Of a stretch of DNA of 64,000 nt, positions 54,867-63,455 are shown in pieces; the stretch's first letter is position 1; every line of letters starts with the position of its first letter. The stretch covers positions 1 through 64,000 of the forward strand of contig CAXXKI010000035.1 of NCBI GenBank assembly GCA_963667855.2. The letters run 5' to 3'. Made by a program: the position numbers and the translations under genes. A model generated the notes under the pieces. That model saw only the letters and a list, made by a program, of their open reading frames with translations. It had not been told where the DNA came from and ran no database searches. The stretch comes from G963667855 sp963667855 (GTDB lineage Bacteria; Planctomycetota; Phycisphaerae; UBA1845).

Positions 54867-56331
54867 ACCAACTGGCTTCATAGAATACACTCGGGAAGTA
54901 CCCGCAGCAATAAACCCTCAACTGCGGATCCAGAACTATGGGGAAACCACGACGCCTCTCCCTGTTATGCGTCTGCAAAGGCAGGCTGCACGATGCATGG
55001 ATTGCGGAGTCCCCTTCTGCCACAACGGTTGCCCGCTCGGTAACGTAATCCCCGACTGGAATGATTTCGTTTACACGAACCAGTGGAAAAGAGCCTATTA
55101 TTCGCTGGCTTCCACCAACAACTTTCCCGAAATAACCGGACGAATCTGCCCGGCGATTTGTGAAGAAAGCTGCACATTGGGTTTCAACGATTCGCCGGTC
55201 ACCATCCGTAATATCGAGCGAACTATCGCCGACCGCGCCATCGAAAGCGGTTTTCTTCGCCCTCGACCACCCGTCTACAGGACCGGTAAAAACGTGGCCG
55301 TCATCGGTTCCGGACCAGCAGGACTCGCCTGCGCCGACCAGCTAAACCGGGCGGGCCACTACGTAACCGTATTCGAACGCGCCGACCGGATCGGTGGACT
55401 GCTCCGTTATGGTATTCCAGATTTCAAACTCCCCAAGGCAATCCTGGACCACAGGCTGGCTATTCTGACTGCCGAGGGAATCAACTTTGTAACCAACGCC
55501 AATATTGGCGTAAACAAGTCGGTACACCGCCTGCTGGCGGAGCATGACGCCGTCGTACTCTGCTGCGGTGCAACCGTACCACGAAACCTCCCTGTCCCCG
55601 GACGCGATCTCGACGGAATCAACTTCGCCATGGAGTTTCTCGTCCAGCAGAACCGAAGAAACTGCAGCGATAAACCGTTACCTCGCCCGGATAACTGGTG
55701 GTTCAGCGGTCTACGGCAGGAACTGCTCGCTACGGGGAAAAACGTAATCGTCATTGGCGGCGGAGACACCGGGTCAGACTGCATCGGAACTTGTAATCGC
55801 CAGAACGCCGCCTCAATCACCCAGTTTGAACTGCTCCCGAAACCTCCGCTCGAAAGACCGGAAAACCAGCCTTGGCCACAGTGGCCCAACAGGTTAAGGA
55901 CCTCCAGCTCTCACGAGGAAGGATGCAACCGGATCTGGAATATACTTACCAAAAACTTCCTGGGCAAAAACGGTAAACTGACCGCCCTGCAGACAATAGA
56001 CGTCGAATGGAAACTCTCCAACAGCGGCTTACCCATAGGTATGCACGAAATCCCGGGAACCGAACGAATATGGCCCGCAGACATGGTGTTCCTGGCATTG
56101 GGATTCCTTGGCCCGGAAACCAGCACTATTATTTCGGAACTCCACCTGGATCTGGATAAAAAAGGCAACGTCATCACCGATACCAACTACCGTACATCCA
56201 TGCCCAAAGTTTTCACTTGCGGTGACATGCGCAGAGGGCAATCGCTCGTAGTCTGGGCGATAAAAGATGGTCGCAGCGCGGCACACTGTGTGGACAAACA
56301 CCTTATGGGAGGTACGTCGCTGCCTGCATAA
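54859..56331 (+). CDS. gltD: Glutamate synthase small subunit
   Basis: 490-residue FAD/NADPH subunit that delivers electrons to GltB. N-terminal cysteine-rich region CMDCGVPFCHNGCPLGNVIP and CPAICEESCTLGF bind 4Fe-4S clusters. FAD motif VAVIGSGPAGLACADQLNRA, second Rossmann motif VIVIGGGDTGSDCIGT, and VFTCGDMRRGQSLVVWAI near the end are all standard. It overlaps gltB, so the subunits are co-translated. Confidence 0.97.
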   Translation: MGKPTGFIEYTREVPAAINPQLRIQNYGETTTPLPVMRLQRQAARCMDCGVPFCHNGCPLGNVIPDWNDFVYTNQWKRAYYSLASTNNFPEITGRICPAICEESCTLGFNDSPVTIRNIERTIADRAIESGFLRPRPPVYRTGKNVAVIGSGPAGLACADQLNRAGHYVTVFERADRIGGLLRYGIPDFKLPKAILDHRLAILTAEGINFVTNANIGVNKSVHRLLAEHDAVVLCCGATVPRNLPVPGRDLDGINFAMEFLVQQNRRNCSDKPLPRPDNWWFSGLRQELLATGKNVIVIGGGDTGSDCIGTCNRQNAASITQFELLPKPPLERPENQPWPQWPNRLRTSSSHEEGCNRIWNILTKNFLGKNGKLTALQTIDVEWKLSNSGLPIGMHEIPGTERIWPADMVFLALGFLGPETSTIISELHLDLDKKGNVITDTNYRTSMPKVFTCGDMRRGQSLVVWAIKDGRSAAHCVDKHLMGGTSLPA

Positions 56332-56479
56332 AAAGGATACTTATGGCGCACAGATCAAACTACTTCAACCGGAGTTTAAGGACCCGTACCCCTTGCAAAA
56401 TAGCGCAAAAAGAGTACGGTATACTAGGAAGTAGGAAACCTTCCACGAATACTCCCTTATTACTGAATCAGGTTAAACC

Positions 56480-58159
56480 ATGGCTAACAAACTCAACAAG
56501 TACAGCTCACGTATTACAGAACCAAAGTCGCAAGGCGCTTCCCAAGCCATGCTTTATGGCACTGGAATGACAGAGGAAGACATGACCAAACCGCAGGTAG
56601 GTATCGCCTCCACCTGGTATGAAGGCAACACCTGCAACATGCACTTAAACGACCTGGCCGCCAAGGTTAAAGAGGGCGTGGTATCCGTCGGTCTTGTTGG
56701 TATGCGTTTTAACACCATCGGTGTGAGCGACGGTATCGCCATGGGAACCGACGGCATGAGTTTCTCTCTCCAATCAAGAGAAATCATAGCCGACTCCATT
56801 GAAACCACGATGGCCGCTCACTGGTACGATGCTAACATCTCCGTTCCCGGGTGCGATAAAAACATGCCCGGCTGCCTCATTGCCATGGGCAGGCTTAACC
56901 GCCCCTCGATCATGGTCTATGGCGGAACCATCAGGCCCGGTTCCTTCAATGGTCAGCCGATCGACATCGTCTCCGCCTTCCAGAGCTATGGCGAATACCT
57001 CGCTGGCAAAATCACCGAAGAGGAACGCCAGGCCATCGTCCGGCACGCTTGTCCCGGCGCGGGAGCCTGCGGCGGAATGTACACCGCCAACACCATGGCC
57101 TGTGCCATTGAAATGCTCGGCATGAGTCTGCCCTACAGCTCCTCCACGCCGGCCGAAGATCCCAAAAAGCTCGAAGAATGCTTCCAGGCCGGTGTCGCCA
57201 TCCGTAACCTGATAGAAAAAGACATCAAGCCTCGCGACATAATGACTCGCAAAGCATTTGAAAACGCGCTGGCCATCGTTATCGTCCTTGGAGGAAGCAC
57301 CAATGCCGTTCTCCACCTCATCGCGATGGCCCGAACCGTCGGTGTGCCTTTAACAATCGACGACTTCCAGAAAACCAGCGACCGCCTGCCCTTCCTCGCC
57401 AATCTCAAGCCCAGTGGAAAGTACCTCCAGGAGGATCTCCATAACGCCGGTGGAACTCCCGCAGTTATGAAATACCTGCTGGAAAAGGGGTTTATTGACG
57501 GCGACTGCCTCACTGTTACCGGCAAAACCATCGCCGAAAACCTGGCCGACCTCCCCGGCCTGGCCAAAGATCAGGACGTCATCCTCCCCGTGGAGTCGCC
57601 CATAAAACCCACAGGACATATCCGGATACTTCGCGGCAACCTGGCTCCCGATGGAGCAGTCGCCAAGATAACCGGCAAAGAAGGCGAACTGTTCTCCGGT
57701 ACGGCTAAACCCTATGACAGCGAAGAGGACATGCTTGCCGCTCTCGAAAGAAACGAGATAGGCAAGGGCGACGTGGTTATCATCCGTTACGAAGGCCCCA
57801 AGGGCGGACCGGGCATGCCGGAAATGCTTACCCCCACGTCCGCTATCATGGGCGCCGGACTCGGCAAAGACGTCGCCCTTTTAACCGATGGACGTTTCTC
57901 CGGCGGCAGCCACGGCTTCATCGTGGGGCACATAACCCCTGAAGCCCAGGTCGGCGGGCCTATCGCCCTAGCCCAAACCGGCGACAAGATAACCATCGAC
58001 GCAATCAACAATACTATCTCCATCGATGTATCTGACGATGAATTGGCAAAACGCAAAGCCGATTGGAAAGCTCCCCCTTACAAAGTCACCCAGGGAACTC
58101 TCTTTAAGTACATCAAAAACGTCGAACACGCCTCCATAGGCTGCGTCACCGACGAATAA
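56480..58159 (+). CDS. ilvD: Dihydroxy-acid dehydratase
   Basis: 559 residues, normal for IlvD; converts dihydroxy-isovalerate and dihydroxy-methylvalerate to the 2-oxoacids of valine and isoleucine. Iron-sulfur cysteines are in SVPGCDKNMPGCLIAMGRLN and CPGAGACGGMYTANTMA; further motifs GGSTNAVLHLIAMA, ALLTDGRFSGGSHGFIVGHI. It starts MANKLNKYSSRITEP. It is separated from gltD by 148 bases that hold a possible -10 (TATACT at 56420-56425) but no good -35. It converges with the leu cluster. Confidence 0.97.
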   Translation: MANKLNKYSSRITEPKSQGASQAMLYGTGMTEEDMTKPQVGIASTWYEGNTCNMHLNDLAAKVKEGVVSVGLVGMRFNTIGVSDGIAMGTDGMSFSLQSREIIADSIETTMAAHWYDANISVPGCDKNMPGCLIAMGRLNRPSIMVYGGTIRPGSFNGQPIDIVSAFQSYGEYLAGKITEEERQAIVRHACPGAGACGGMYTANTMACAIEMLGMSLPYSSSTPAEDPKKLEECFQAGVAIRNLIEKDIKPRDIMTRKAFENALAIVIVLGGSTNAVLHLIAMARTVGVPLTIDDFQKTSDRLPFLANLKPSGKYLQEDLHNAGGTPAVMKYLLEKGFIDGDCLTVTGKTIAENLADLPGLAKDQDVILPVESPIKPTGHIRILRGNLAPDGAVAKITGKEGELFSGTAKPYDSEEDMLAALERNEIGKGDVVIIRYEGPKGGPGMPEMLTPTSAIMGAGLGKDVALLTDGRFSGGSHGFIVGHITPEAQVGGPIALAQTGDKITIDAINNTISIDVSDDELAKRKADWKAPPYKVTQGTLFKYIKNVEHASIGCVTDE

Positions 58160-58184
58160 CAATCGAATCAGCAAAACACCGACA

Positions 58185-58209
58185 GGAGGCGGACATCTTG
58201 TCCGCCTCC
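58185..58209 (+). terminator. Strong hairpin after ilvD
   Basis: GGAGGCGGACA (58185-58195) and TGTCCGCCTCC (58199-58209) are perfectly complementary, with a 3-base loop. No T run follows, so it may act as an RNA-stabilising hairpin or an imperfect terminator for ilvD. Confidence 0.55.
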
Positions 58210-58243
58210 CGTCCATGACCAGATAGTCGTTTATAATATCCGC

Positions 58244-58282
58244 AAAAAAAGCCTCACTCCTTTTAAATAAAAGAAGTGAGGC
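58244..58282 (-). terminator. Rho-independent terminator of the leu cluster
   Basis: On the minus strand GCCTCACTTCTTTT and its complement form a 14-bp stem with one mismatch (58251-58282), followed by seven T (58250-58244). It ends the transcript running from leuA to leuB. Confidence 0.8.
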
Positions 58283-58320
58283 AAACTTTATCTTCAATAC
58301 CGAATCTCTTAAATGGATTC

Positions 58321-59415
58321 CTACGCCACGCGTGTCTTCGATAGACGAATAGCACTAGCGATTCTACTCCCCATTTCGCCGGTACCCACGCTACCTGCAC
58401 CTTCCATCGCCAGATCAACCGTTCTTACTCCCGCGGAAATAACGTCGTCAACCGCCTGCTCTATCGCCTCGGCCACATCACTCCAGCCCAGCGATTCCCG
58501 ACACATCATTGCCGCGCTGAGTATCATTCCTATCGGATTGGCTATTCCCTTGCCAGCAATATCCGGAGCTGAACCGTGGATAGGCTCGTATAAACCAGGT
58601 CCTCCATCTCCCAGCGACGCAGAAGGAAGCATCCCCATCGAGCCGGCCAGCACAGACGCCTCATCGGTAATAATATCCCCGAACAAGTTACCCGTAACAA
58701 TCACATCGAACCGCGCAGGCCTCTGGATCAGGTGCATTGCCGCCGCATCCACCAGAACATTCTCCTGCTCCACTTCAGGGAATTCATCCTTGAGTACCCG
58801 CTCGGCACAGGTTCGCCACAAGCGCGAAACCTCCAGTACGTTCGCTTTATCCACCGAGGCAACCCGCTTGCGTCGCCCCATTGCCGCCTTACCGGCAATA
58901 CGAACAACCCGTTCGACCTCTTCCGTCGAATAGATCATGGTATTGTACGCCTCTTCGCCGCTGGTATGTTCCCGCCGTCCCTGCTCACCGAAATAAATTC
59001 CTCCGGTCAGCTCTCGAATCACCAGCAGATCGATACCGGCCACCAGTTCCTTGCGCAGCGGCCCGGAGTCAGCCAGCGCCGGATGCACCTTCACCGGACG
59101 CAGATTGGCAAACAAGCCCAACTCCTTGCGAATTTTCAGCAAGCCCTGCTCCGGCCTGACTGCGGCATTGGGATCATCCCATTTCGGACCGCCGACCGCT
59201 CCCAGCAGAACCGCGTCCGAATTCCTGCACAACTCTATCGTCCAATCGGGCAGAGCAGTACCGGTTTCATCAATCGCAATTCCGCCGATCAACCCCTCGT
59301 TGAACTCAATCTCATGCCCAAAACATTTCGCGGCGGCCAGGAGTACCTTCTGGGCCTGAGCTACAACTTCCGGTCCCACTCCATCCCCGGCCAATACTGC
59401 TATCTTCGCTTTCAT
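58321..59415 (-). CDS. leuB: 3-isopropylmalate dehydrogenase
   Basis: 364 residues from the ATG at 59415 (MKAKIAVLAGDGVGPEVV), chosen because AAGGA precedes it; the upstream ATG at 59436 lacks a site. Oxidises and decarboxylates 3-isopropylmalate to 2-oxoisocaproate; with a citramalate-derived substrate it also serves isoleucine. Motifs: LGAVGGPKWDDP, RELTGGIYFGEQGRRE, ANVLEVSRLWR, and NLFGDIITDEASVLAGSMG (metal Asp residues), GSAPDIAGKGIANPIGMIL. It is the last gene before the terminator at 58244. Confidence 0.96.
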   Translation of the reverse strand: MKAKIAVLAGDGVGPEVVAQAQKVLLAAAKCFGHEIEFNEGLIGGIAIDETGTALPDWTIELCRNSDAVLLGAVGGPKWDDPNAAVRPEQGLLKIRKELGLFANLRPVKVHPALADSGPLRKELVAGIDLLVIRELTGGIYFGEQGRREHTSGEEAYNTMIYSTEEVERVVRIAGKAAMGRRKRVASVDKANVLEVSRLWRTCAERVLKDEFPEVEQENVLVDAAAMHLIQRPARFDVIVTGNLFGDIITDEASVLAGSMGMLPSASLGDGGPGLYEPIHGSAPDIAGKGIANPIGMILSAAMMCRESLGWSDVAEAIEQAVDDVISAGVRTVDLAMEGAGSVGTGEMGSRIASAIRLSKTRVA

Positions 59416-59439
59416 GACTGATCCTTGTATTTCCAATTA

Positions 59440-61032
59440 TCAGGCGGATTCCGCCAACTTGTTGCTCAAACCGTTCTTGCCATACGTCTTCATCAGACCG
59501 TATTCAAAACTGTCGTGAATCGCCTGCCAACTGGCCTCGATTATATTCCGCGACGCCCCCACAGTACTCCACGTCGTTGTCCCATCACTTGAATTTATCA
59601 GTACACGGGTAAGTGCCGACGTACCCGTCGTTTCCTCCAGGATTCGCACCTTGTAGTCCACCAGGTGAAACCTTTCGATCTCCGGGTACACGGTTATTAG
59701 TGCTTTTCTCAAGGCAATATCCAACGCTCCGACAGGGCCCACCCCATCGGCCACTGTGTGATGAATCTGTCCGCCCGTCTTGATCTTCACGTTAGCTTCC
59801 GCCAGGTGCCCTCTCTTTTCCCGATGCTCAACCACTACCATGAAATCCAGCATCTCGAAAAACGGCTTGTAGTCAGACTGCTTGCGGCGCATCATCAGTT
59901 CCAGCGATGCTTCGGCCGCTTCAAAGGAGAAGCCCCTGTTCTCCAGCTCCTTTACCCTAGTCAGCACTTCAACGCTTTTCTGCGAGTCCTCCGTATCTAT
60001 TCCGAACTCGTTGGCCTTGTAATTGATATTACCCCTGCCGGATAGTTCAGAAACCAGGATCCTCGTATCGTTACCCACTTCCGCCGGCGAAATATGTTCG
60101 TAAGAACCGCTATCGCGCTGAAGGGCTGCTACATGCACGCCGCCCTTGTGCGCAAAAGCGCTCCTGCCTACATAAGGTAAACTGCGCGGATGGGCTGAAT
60201 TGCACACCTCACTTACCGCTCGCGACAGTTCCGTAAGCTTCCGCAGTTTTCCTTCTTCAACTACCTGCTCGCCCAGTTTCAATTCCAGGTTCGCCACAAT
60301 CGTGCAAAGGTCTGCGTTTCCGCATCTTTCACCGATCCCGTTTATCGTACCCTGTACCTGCTCGACTCCCGCACGTACCGCGGTTATGGAGTTGGCCACC
60401 GCACAACCACTGTCATTGTGCGAGTGTATTCCCAATGCTACATCTATTTCCGCCGAAACCTCTCCCACAACCTTTTCGATCATCCACGGCATGGTGCCGC
60501 CGTTGGTATCACATAGTACAAGCGTATCCGCTCCACCATTGGCCGCGGCTCGCAATACTTTGACCGCGTATTCCCTGTCAGCGAAATAACCATCAAAGAA
60601 ATGCTCCGCGTCAAATACGACCCGCCTGCCGGCCGACCGCAAATACGCCACGCTCTCTTCAATAATCCGCAGGTTGTTCTCCAGATCGGTCCGTAGAACC
60701 TCCGTCACATGCCGCGTCCAGGCTTTTCCAAATATCGCCACTACCGGAGCCTCGCTCTCCAGCAAAGCCTTGATATTATCATCGTCTTGCGGGGACAACG
60801 ATGGACGGCAGGTGCTTCCGAACGCACTGATCGTTGCGTTTTTCAAACCCAGTTTGCGCACATCTCGAAAATACTCAGCGTCCTTGGGATTCGAGCCAGG
60901 CCAACCTCCCTCGACCAGTTGGACTCCAAATTCATCAAGCATACTGGTTATACGTAACTTATCCTGGGCCGTTAGGTTCACACCTTCGCCCTGGGTTCCG
61001 TCCCGGAGTGTAGTGTCGTATAGTTCTATCAT
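59440..61032 (-). CDS. cimA: Citramalate synthase
   Basis: 530 residues, normal for CimA. It condenses pyruvate and acetyl-CoA to (R)-citramalate, starting threonine-independent isoleucine synthesis. Features: IELYDTTLRDGTQGEGVNLT, the metal HxH in LGIHSHNDSGCAVANS, GERCGNADLCTIVANLELK and a C-terminal LeuA-type dimer domain (HTVADGVGPVGALDIALRKA, DYKVRILEETTGTSALTRVL). CimA and LeuA are separated by the insertion site of substrate-specific residues; DTTLRDG and length favour CimA. It lies between leuD and leuB, overlapping leuD by four bases. Confidence 0.93.
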   Translation of the reverse strand: MIELYDTTLRDGTQGEGVNLTAQDKLRITSMLDEFGVQLVEGGWPGSNPKDAEYFRDVRKLGLKNATISAFGSTCRPSLSPQDDDNIKALLESEAPVVAIFGKAWTRHVTEVLRTDLENNLRIIEESVAYLRSAGRRVVFDAEHFFDGYFADREYAVKVLRAAANGGADTLVLCDTNGGTMPWMIEKVVGEVSAEIDVALGIHSHNDSGCAVANSITAVRAGVEQVQGTINGIGERCGNADLCTIVANLELKLGEQVVEEGKLRKLTELSRAVSEVCNSAHPRSLPYVGRSAFAHKGGVHVAALQRDSGSYEHISPAEVGNDTRILVSELSGRGNINYKANEFGIDTEDSQKSVEVLTRVKELENRGFSFEAAEASLELMMRRKQSDYKPFFEMLDFMVVVEHREKRGHLAEANVKIKTGGQIHHTVADGVGPVGALDIALRKALITVYPEIERFHLVDYKVRILEETTGTSALTRVLINSSDGTTTWSTVGASRNIIEASWQAIHDSFEYGLMKTYGKNGLSNKLAESA

Positions 61033-61622
61033 GCCTTTGCCTCTCCATTGGCAACCAGACCTGTTTTTCTCGCGTACTTGAAAAGACCGCCGGCCGACAC
61101 TACCTCCTCCACCTGCCCCATGGGTCGCAATGGATGTTCTGCCGCCGACTGAGCCGCCCGTATCTCCATAGTCTTTAGATTAACTTCAACTTCATCACCG
61201 GTAACGAAATGTTCGCAAAGCCGGTACTGGGATTCCACCGGGTACAGCTCGCCTGTAGCAATCGCGTTGCGGAAAAAAATCCGCGCATATGACTCGGCAA
61301 TCACGATTTTCACTCCAGCGGCACCCAGCGCAATCGGAGCGTGCTCCCTGGAAGATCCGCAACCGAAATTCCTCCCGGCTATAATGACCGCATAGTCCGA
61401 GGGAGCATTTCCCGCTTCCACCAGTCGTTCCGGATAGTCCTCAACGGGAAGTCCCGAAAGCGCATACCCGCCCAGTTGCATACATTCCTGCGCTATGGTC
61501 GGCACCAGCGACAGATACTCGGCCGGTATTATCTGGTCCGTATCGATGTTGTCGCCCACAACGTACACTTTTCCAACAATTGTACTTTTCGCTACCCCTG
61601 ATTCTTCCATTTGAATCACCAT
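61029..61622 (-). CDS. leuD: 3-isopropylmalate dehydratase small subunit
   Basis: 197 residues; the ATG at 61622 has AAGGGA upstream, seven bases after the leuC stop. Swivelling domain partner of LeuC: VVGDNIDTDQIIPAEYLSL and IIAGRNFGCGSSREHAPIAL, the latter carrying the substrate-binding loop. It acts on isopropylmalate and probably citramalate. Confidence 0.94.
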   Translation of the reverse strand: MVIQMEESGVAKSTIVGKVYVVGDNIDTDQIIPAEYLSLVPTIAQECMQLGGYALSGLPVEDYPERLVEAGNAPSDYAVIIAGRNFGCGSSREHAPIALGAAGVKIVIAESYARIFFRNAIATGELYPVESQYRLCEHFVTGDEVEVNLKTMEIRAAQSAAEHPLRPMGQVEEVVSAGGLFKYARKTGLVANGEAKA

Positions 61623-61629
61623 GTTTCCC

Positions 61630-63003
61630 TTATAAGTACTTTCTCGGATCAGTTACGCATCCCGACACAGCCGACGCAGCAACCGTATACGGACTGGCCA
61701 GATGTATCTTCGCGTCCGCGTGCCCCATTCGACCTGGAAAATTCCGGTTGGTTGTGCTTATGCAACTCAATGGCTGATTAACCCGGCCAAAAGTGTCACT
61801 CGGACCTCCAAGGCACGCGGCACAACCGGCGTTTTCCGTCATCTTCACCCCCGCGGCTACCAGCGCATCCCACATGCTCATGCCGCCATTTGTTTTTGCC
61901 TTGAGTTTTTCCCTCACCTCAACCGTTGCCGGCACTCCATAAGTGGCTATCGCCACTTTTCTACCGGTAACTATTTCCGCAAAGGCTTCAAAGTCCGCCA
62001 TCTTCCCCCCGGTACACGATCCGATATATGCCCGATCAAGTTTCATCTCCGCACATTCCGAGACCTTTGCCCGCTGCCCCGGATTAGGGTGCAACGCTAC
62101 CGTAGGTTCCAGAGTCGAAAGATCTATAGCAAATTTTTTAGCGTAAACCGCACCAGCGTCGGCCTGCATTACCTGGTACTCGTGAGTAGTGCCATTAGCT
62201 TTTCCCTTATCATCAACATATTGCCGGACTAGATCGTCAACTTCAAATACCGCGTTCTTCGCTCCCGCCTCCACTCCCATGTTGGCCACCGTCATCCGCT
62301 CTTCCATCGACAAACCGGCGATTCCATCGCCGCCAAACTCCATCGCCATGTACGTCGCTCCGTCAAACCCTATCTCCCCGATAATGTGCAGGATGATATC
62401 CTTGGCCATTACGCCTTTTTGCAATTTGCCAGTCAGGTTAAAACGCAACGTTTCCGGAACCCTTAGCAACATCTTGCCTGTTCCCATCACAAACGCCGCG
62501 TCCGTATTACCTATTCCCGTAGCGAACTCACCAAACGCCCCGGCCGTGCAAGTGTGCGAATCCGTTCCCACCAGTACTTCGCCCGGACGCGTATGCCCCT
62601 TCTCAGCCAAAGCGACATGACAGACTCCCGCATACCGGTTGCCGTGTTGAGCGGCATAATCGCCTTTGGAAATATCAAATTTCCACTGCCCCCGCTCATC
62701 GTCTATGACGTCATAAAAGTATTTGATTCCCTGCTCTCGAACGAACTCCCGCAGGATATCGACATTGCGATTCGAACGCTCATCACCGGTAAAAATGTAA
62801 TGATCGGGAATTATCACCACCTTCTGCGAATCCCACACACGTGACTTTTCACCGAATTCCCTTTTCATTACCCCGATTGTGCCAGGACCGCAAACGTCAT
62901 GAGTCATCAAGACGTCCACGTTTACCAGAACGCTTTCGCCGGGTTCAACCCGCTCTTTACCGGCCGCATTCGCCAGTATCTTCTCTGTCAATGTCATGCT
63001 CAT
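61630..63003 (-). CDS. leuC: 3-isopropylmalate dehydratase large subunit
   Basis: 457 residues, aconitase family. The 4Fe-4S cysteines are in RAYIGSCTGGKMADFEAF and AGCAACLGGPSDTFG (C-x2-C). VLVGTDSHTCTAGAFGEFAT and the N-terminus MSMTLTEKILANAAGKERV, VDVLMTHDVCGPGTI are typical. It forms the complex with LeuD and may also dehydrate citramalate given the neighbouring cimA. Confidence 0.94.
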   Translation of the reverse strand: MSMTLTEKILANAAGKERVEPGESVLVNVDVLMTHDVCGPGTIGVMKREFGEKSRVWDSQKVVIIPDHYIFTGDERSNRNVDILREFVREQGIKYFYDVIDDERGQWKFDISKGDYAAQHGNRYAGVCHVALAEKGHTRPGEVLVGTDSHTCTAGAFGEFATGIGNTDAAFVMGTGKMLLRVPETLRFNLTGKLQKGVMAKDIILHIIGEIGFDGATYMAMEFGGDGIAGLSMEERMTVANMGVEAGAKNAVFEVDDLVRQYVDDKGKANGTTHEYQVMQADAGAVYAKKFAIDLSTLEPTVALHPNPGQRAKVSECAEMKLDRAYIGSCTGGKMADFEAFAEIVTGRKVAIATYGVPATVEVREKLKAKTNGGMSMWDALVAAGVKMTENAGCAACLGGPSDTFGRVNQPLSCISTTNRNFPGRMGHADAKIHLASPYTVAASAVSGCVTDPRKYL

Positions 63004-63048
63004 TATTTAGAGTTACCCCCAATCGCATTTCGCGATATTGTTCGTCGA

Positions 63049-63432
63049 TTATCCGCCTTGTGCGTTTACCAACTCGTTGATTGCCATGACGTAGGCTTTG
63101 GCACTGGCTACCAGGATGTCCGTGTCAGACGCACTGCCCATCCCCTCTTTCGCGCCTTCTCCTCGACCTTGAACCTTGATGGTCACCTTGCATACCGCGT
63201 CCAGATTTCCGTGTACTTCATGAACTATGTAGTCTTCAACGTCACACTCTCTGCGAACAATCTTGTTGACCGCCTTGCAGATTGCATCCACAGGTCCGGT
63301 TCCGGTTGCCGCCTGCGTCTCGCTTTTGCCGTTCGGCGCGGTCAACGATACACTCGCCGTCGGTAATGATGGATAACCACATGCCACATGCACACCGTGT
63401 AAAACGTATTCGCCGCTCGATCCCGATGCCAT
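63049..63432 (-). CDS. Free-standing LeuA-type regulatory (allosteric) domain protein
   Basis: 127 residues from the ATG at 63432. It is only the LeuA dimer/allosteric domain: EYVLHGVHVACGYPSLPTAS, TGTGPVDAICKAVNKIVRRE, SASDTDILVASAKAYVMAIN. The same elements make up the C-terminal part of the leuA product just upstream (ends 63456), so this is a tandem duplication of that domain without the catalytic barrel. 23 bases separate the two frames. It may be a regulatory subunit that pairs with LeuA or CimA, or a remnant; the clean frame argues for a working protein. Confidence 0.8.
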   Translation of the reverse strand: MASGSSGEYVLHGVHVACGYPSLPTASVSLTAPNGKSETQAATGTGPVDAICKAVNKIVRRECDVEDYIVHEVHGNLDAVCKVTIKVQGRGEGAKEGMGSASDTDILVASAKAYVMAINELVNAQGG

Positions 63433-63455
63433 AATTACCCCGCAACCATGAAAAC

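Noticed and set aside
56343..56570. 75-codon frame upstream of and overlapping ilvD
   Set aside because: Out of frame with ilvD, low-complexity basic sequence, no homology seen; the region is more likely leader or promoter DNA.
58313..58933. Long plus-strand open frames across leuB and cimA
   Set aside because: Antisense shadows of strongly conserved minus-strand genes.
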